Shown one piece after another: positions 63,444-64,000 of a DNA stretch of 64,000 nucleotides (positions are counted from its first letter, which is position 1; each line of letters opens with the position of its first letter). The translations under genes were made by a program, and so were the position numbers. Source of the stretch: Streptomyces sp. LX-29. Lineage in GTDB: Bacteria; Actinomycetota; Actinomycetes; Streptomycetales; Streptomycetaceae. Location: NCBI RefSeq assembly GCF_029541745.1, contig NZ_CP089746.1, positions 682,001 to 746,000 of the forward strand, read 5' to 3'. Under the pieces are notes generated by a model that saw only the letters and a program-made list of their open reading frames with translations, ran no database searches and was not told the DNA's origin.

Positions 63444-64000
63444 ATGCGATACGGTCCCGCGGTGCGCCGGAGGAAGCTCGGCGCCGAGCTTCGCCGACTG
63501 CGCGATCTGGCCGGACTGACGAGCGGTGAGGCCGCGCACCGCGTGGGGTGGCACCAGTCGAAGATCAGCCGCCTGGAGACCGGGCACAGCGGGGCGAAGT
63601 CGGCCGATGTGGTGCGGCTGCTGGATGTCTACGGCGTGGCCGACCCCGAGCTGCGGGCACTGCTGGAGGCGCTGTGCGGCGGGGGCGCCGAGGACCCGGA
63701 GGGCTCACGGCGGGGCTGGTGGTACGCGTACCGGGACCTGCTGCCGCCCGCGTACCGCGACTTCATCAGCCTGGAGGCGGAGGCGGCACGGGCCCGCTCC
63801 CTGGAGACGACGGTGGTGCCGGGGCTGTTGCAGACCGCGGGCTATGCGCGAGCCGTCACCCGCGCGGCGCTCCCGGAGCTGCCCGCCTCCCAGGTGGAGG
63901 CGCTGGTGGAGGTGCGGATCGCGCGCCAGTCGGTGCTGCGTGGCGCCCGACCGCTACGGCTGCACGTGGTGCTGGACGAGGCGGTGTTGCGGCGCGCGGT
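63444..64000 (+). CDS. XRE-family regulator with DUF5753 domain, 3'-truncated by window edge
   Basis: The N-terminal 185 residues are present and the gene runs off the right end. The helix-turn-helix spans residues about 5-60 (GAELRRLRDLAGLTSGEAAH, RVGWHQSKISRLETG), followed by the DUF5753 start: FISLEAEAARARSLETTVVP, GLLQTAGYARAVTRAALPEL. Such Scr1-like XRE regulators usually pair with a small DUF397 protein downstream, which would be outside the window, and with an RsbW-like ATPase, present here as the divergent neighbour. GGAGGGAG lies a few bases before the ATG at 63444. Confidence 0.9.
   Translation, partial: MRYGPAVRRRKLGAELRRLRDLAGLTSGEAAHRVGWHQSKISRLETGHSGAKSADVVRLLDVYGVADPELRALLEALCGGGAEDPEGSRRGWWYAYRDLLPPAYRDFISLEAEAARARSLETTVVPGLLQTAGYARAVTRAALPELPASQVEALVEVRIARQSVLRGARPLRLHVVLDEAVLRRA

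Overview
The window is chromosomal DNA from a Streptomyces-like actinomycete. It is very GC-rich with strong third-position G/C bias, GTG starts are common, and many gene pairs overlap by 4 bp (GTGA). The gene content is typical of Streptomyces: a microbial transglutaminase, a tripeptidyl aminopeptidase, an S. griseus-type aminopeptidase, a LAL-type regulator, an XRE/ATPase pair, MurT/GatD and DUF4232 lipoproteins. No tRNA, rRNA, insertion sequence, phage or CRISPR array was seen.

Layout. 1-8.4 kb: the 3' part of a transglutaminase gene, a macro-domain protein, an orphan ferredoxin, a secreted three-repeat protein, an ECF-like sigma factor coupled to an IclR-type fusion regulator, a beta-propeller protein and a lipoprotein. 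8.5-15 kb: a secreted adhesin-like protein, a CapA-like phosphoesterase, an MFS/LysR divergent pair and an SDR oxidoreductase behind an inverted repeat. 15-20 kb: a two-gene operon of an MTAN/PNP-like nucleosidase and a STAND-type NTPase with TPRs, the best candidate for an undescribed defence or cell-suicide system. 20-31 kb: a GNAT acetyltransferase, a giant LuxR regulator with low-complexity inserts, an ABC exporter, an S41 peptidase and a DMT-type membrane protein. 31-40 kb: a 27-residue zinc ribbon, a LigD-type polymerase divergent from an ATP-dependent ligase and a DUF72 protein, a Tat-exported glycosidase-like protein, a TerD-CAP-CAP fusion, an acyl-CoA dehydrogenase/TetR pair and a peptide deformylase. 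40-50 kb: MurT/GatD, phosphofructokinase, a CtaG-like protein, a KhtTU-like K+/H+ antiporter, a NarL-type two-component system and a PlsC acyltransferase. 50-58.8 kb: a bacterial-type PARG, tripeptidyl aminopeptidase, the urease operon ureABCFGD (no ureE) with a GlnR-like box, and a zinc aminopeptidase. 58.8-64 kb: a Phd-type antitoxin divergent from a ClpP paralogue, a c-di-AMP riboswitch ahead of an NlpC/P60 hydrolase, a VOC gene relic, an atypical class III nucleotide cyclase, an RsbW-like ATPase and an XRE regulator that runs off the end.

The genes work mostly as independent small operons. Clear functional units are urease (urea nitrogen use, probably under GlnR), MurT/GatD (lipid II amidation), KhtT/KhtU (potassium/proton exchange), the kinase/regulator pair, the ligase group (DNA end repair), and the nucleosidase/NTPase pair. 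Several secreted peptidases and the transglutaminase fit a developmental or saprophytic secretome. The Tap-urease adjacency is, from memory, also seen in S. coelicolor, which suggests an ordinary chromosomal arm with conserved gene order plus inserted accessory genes.
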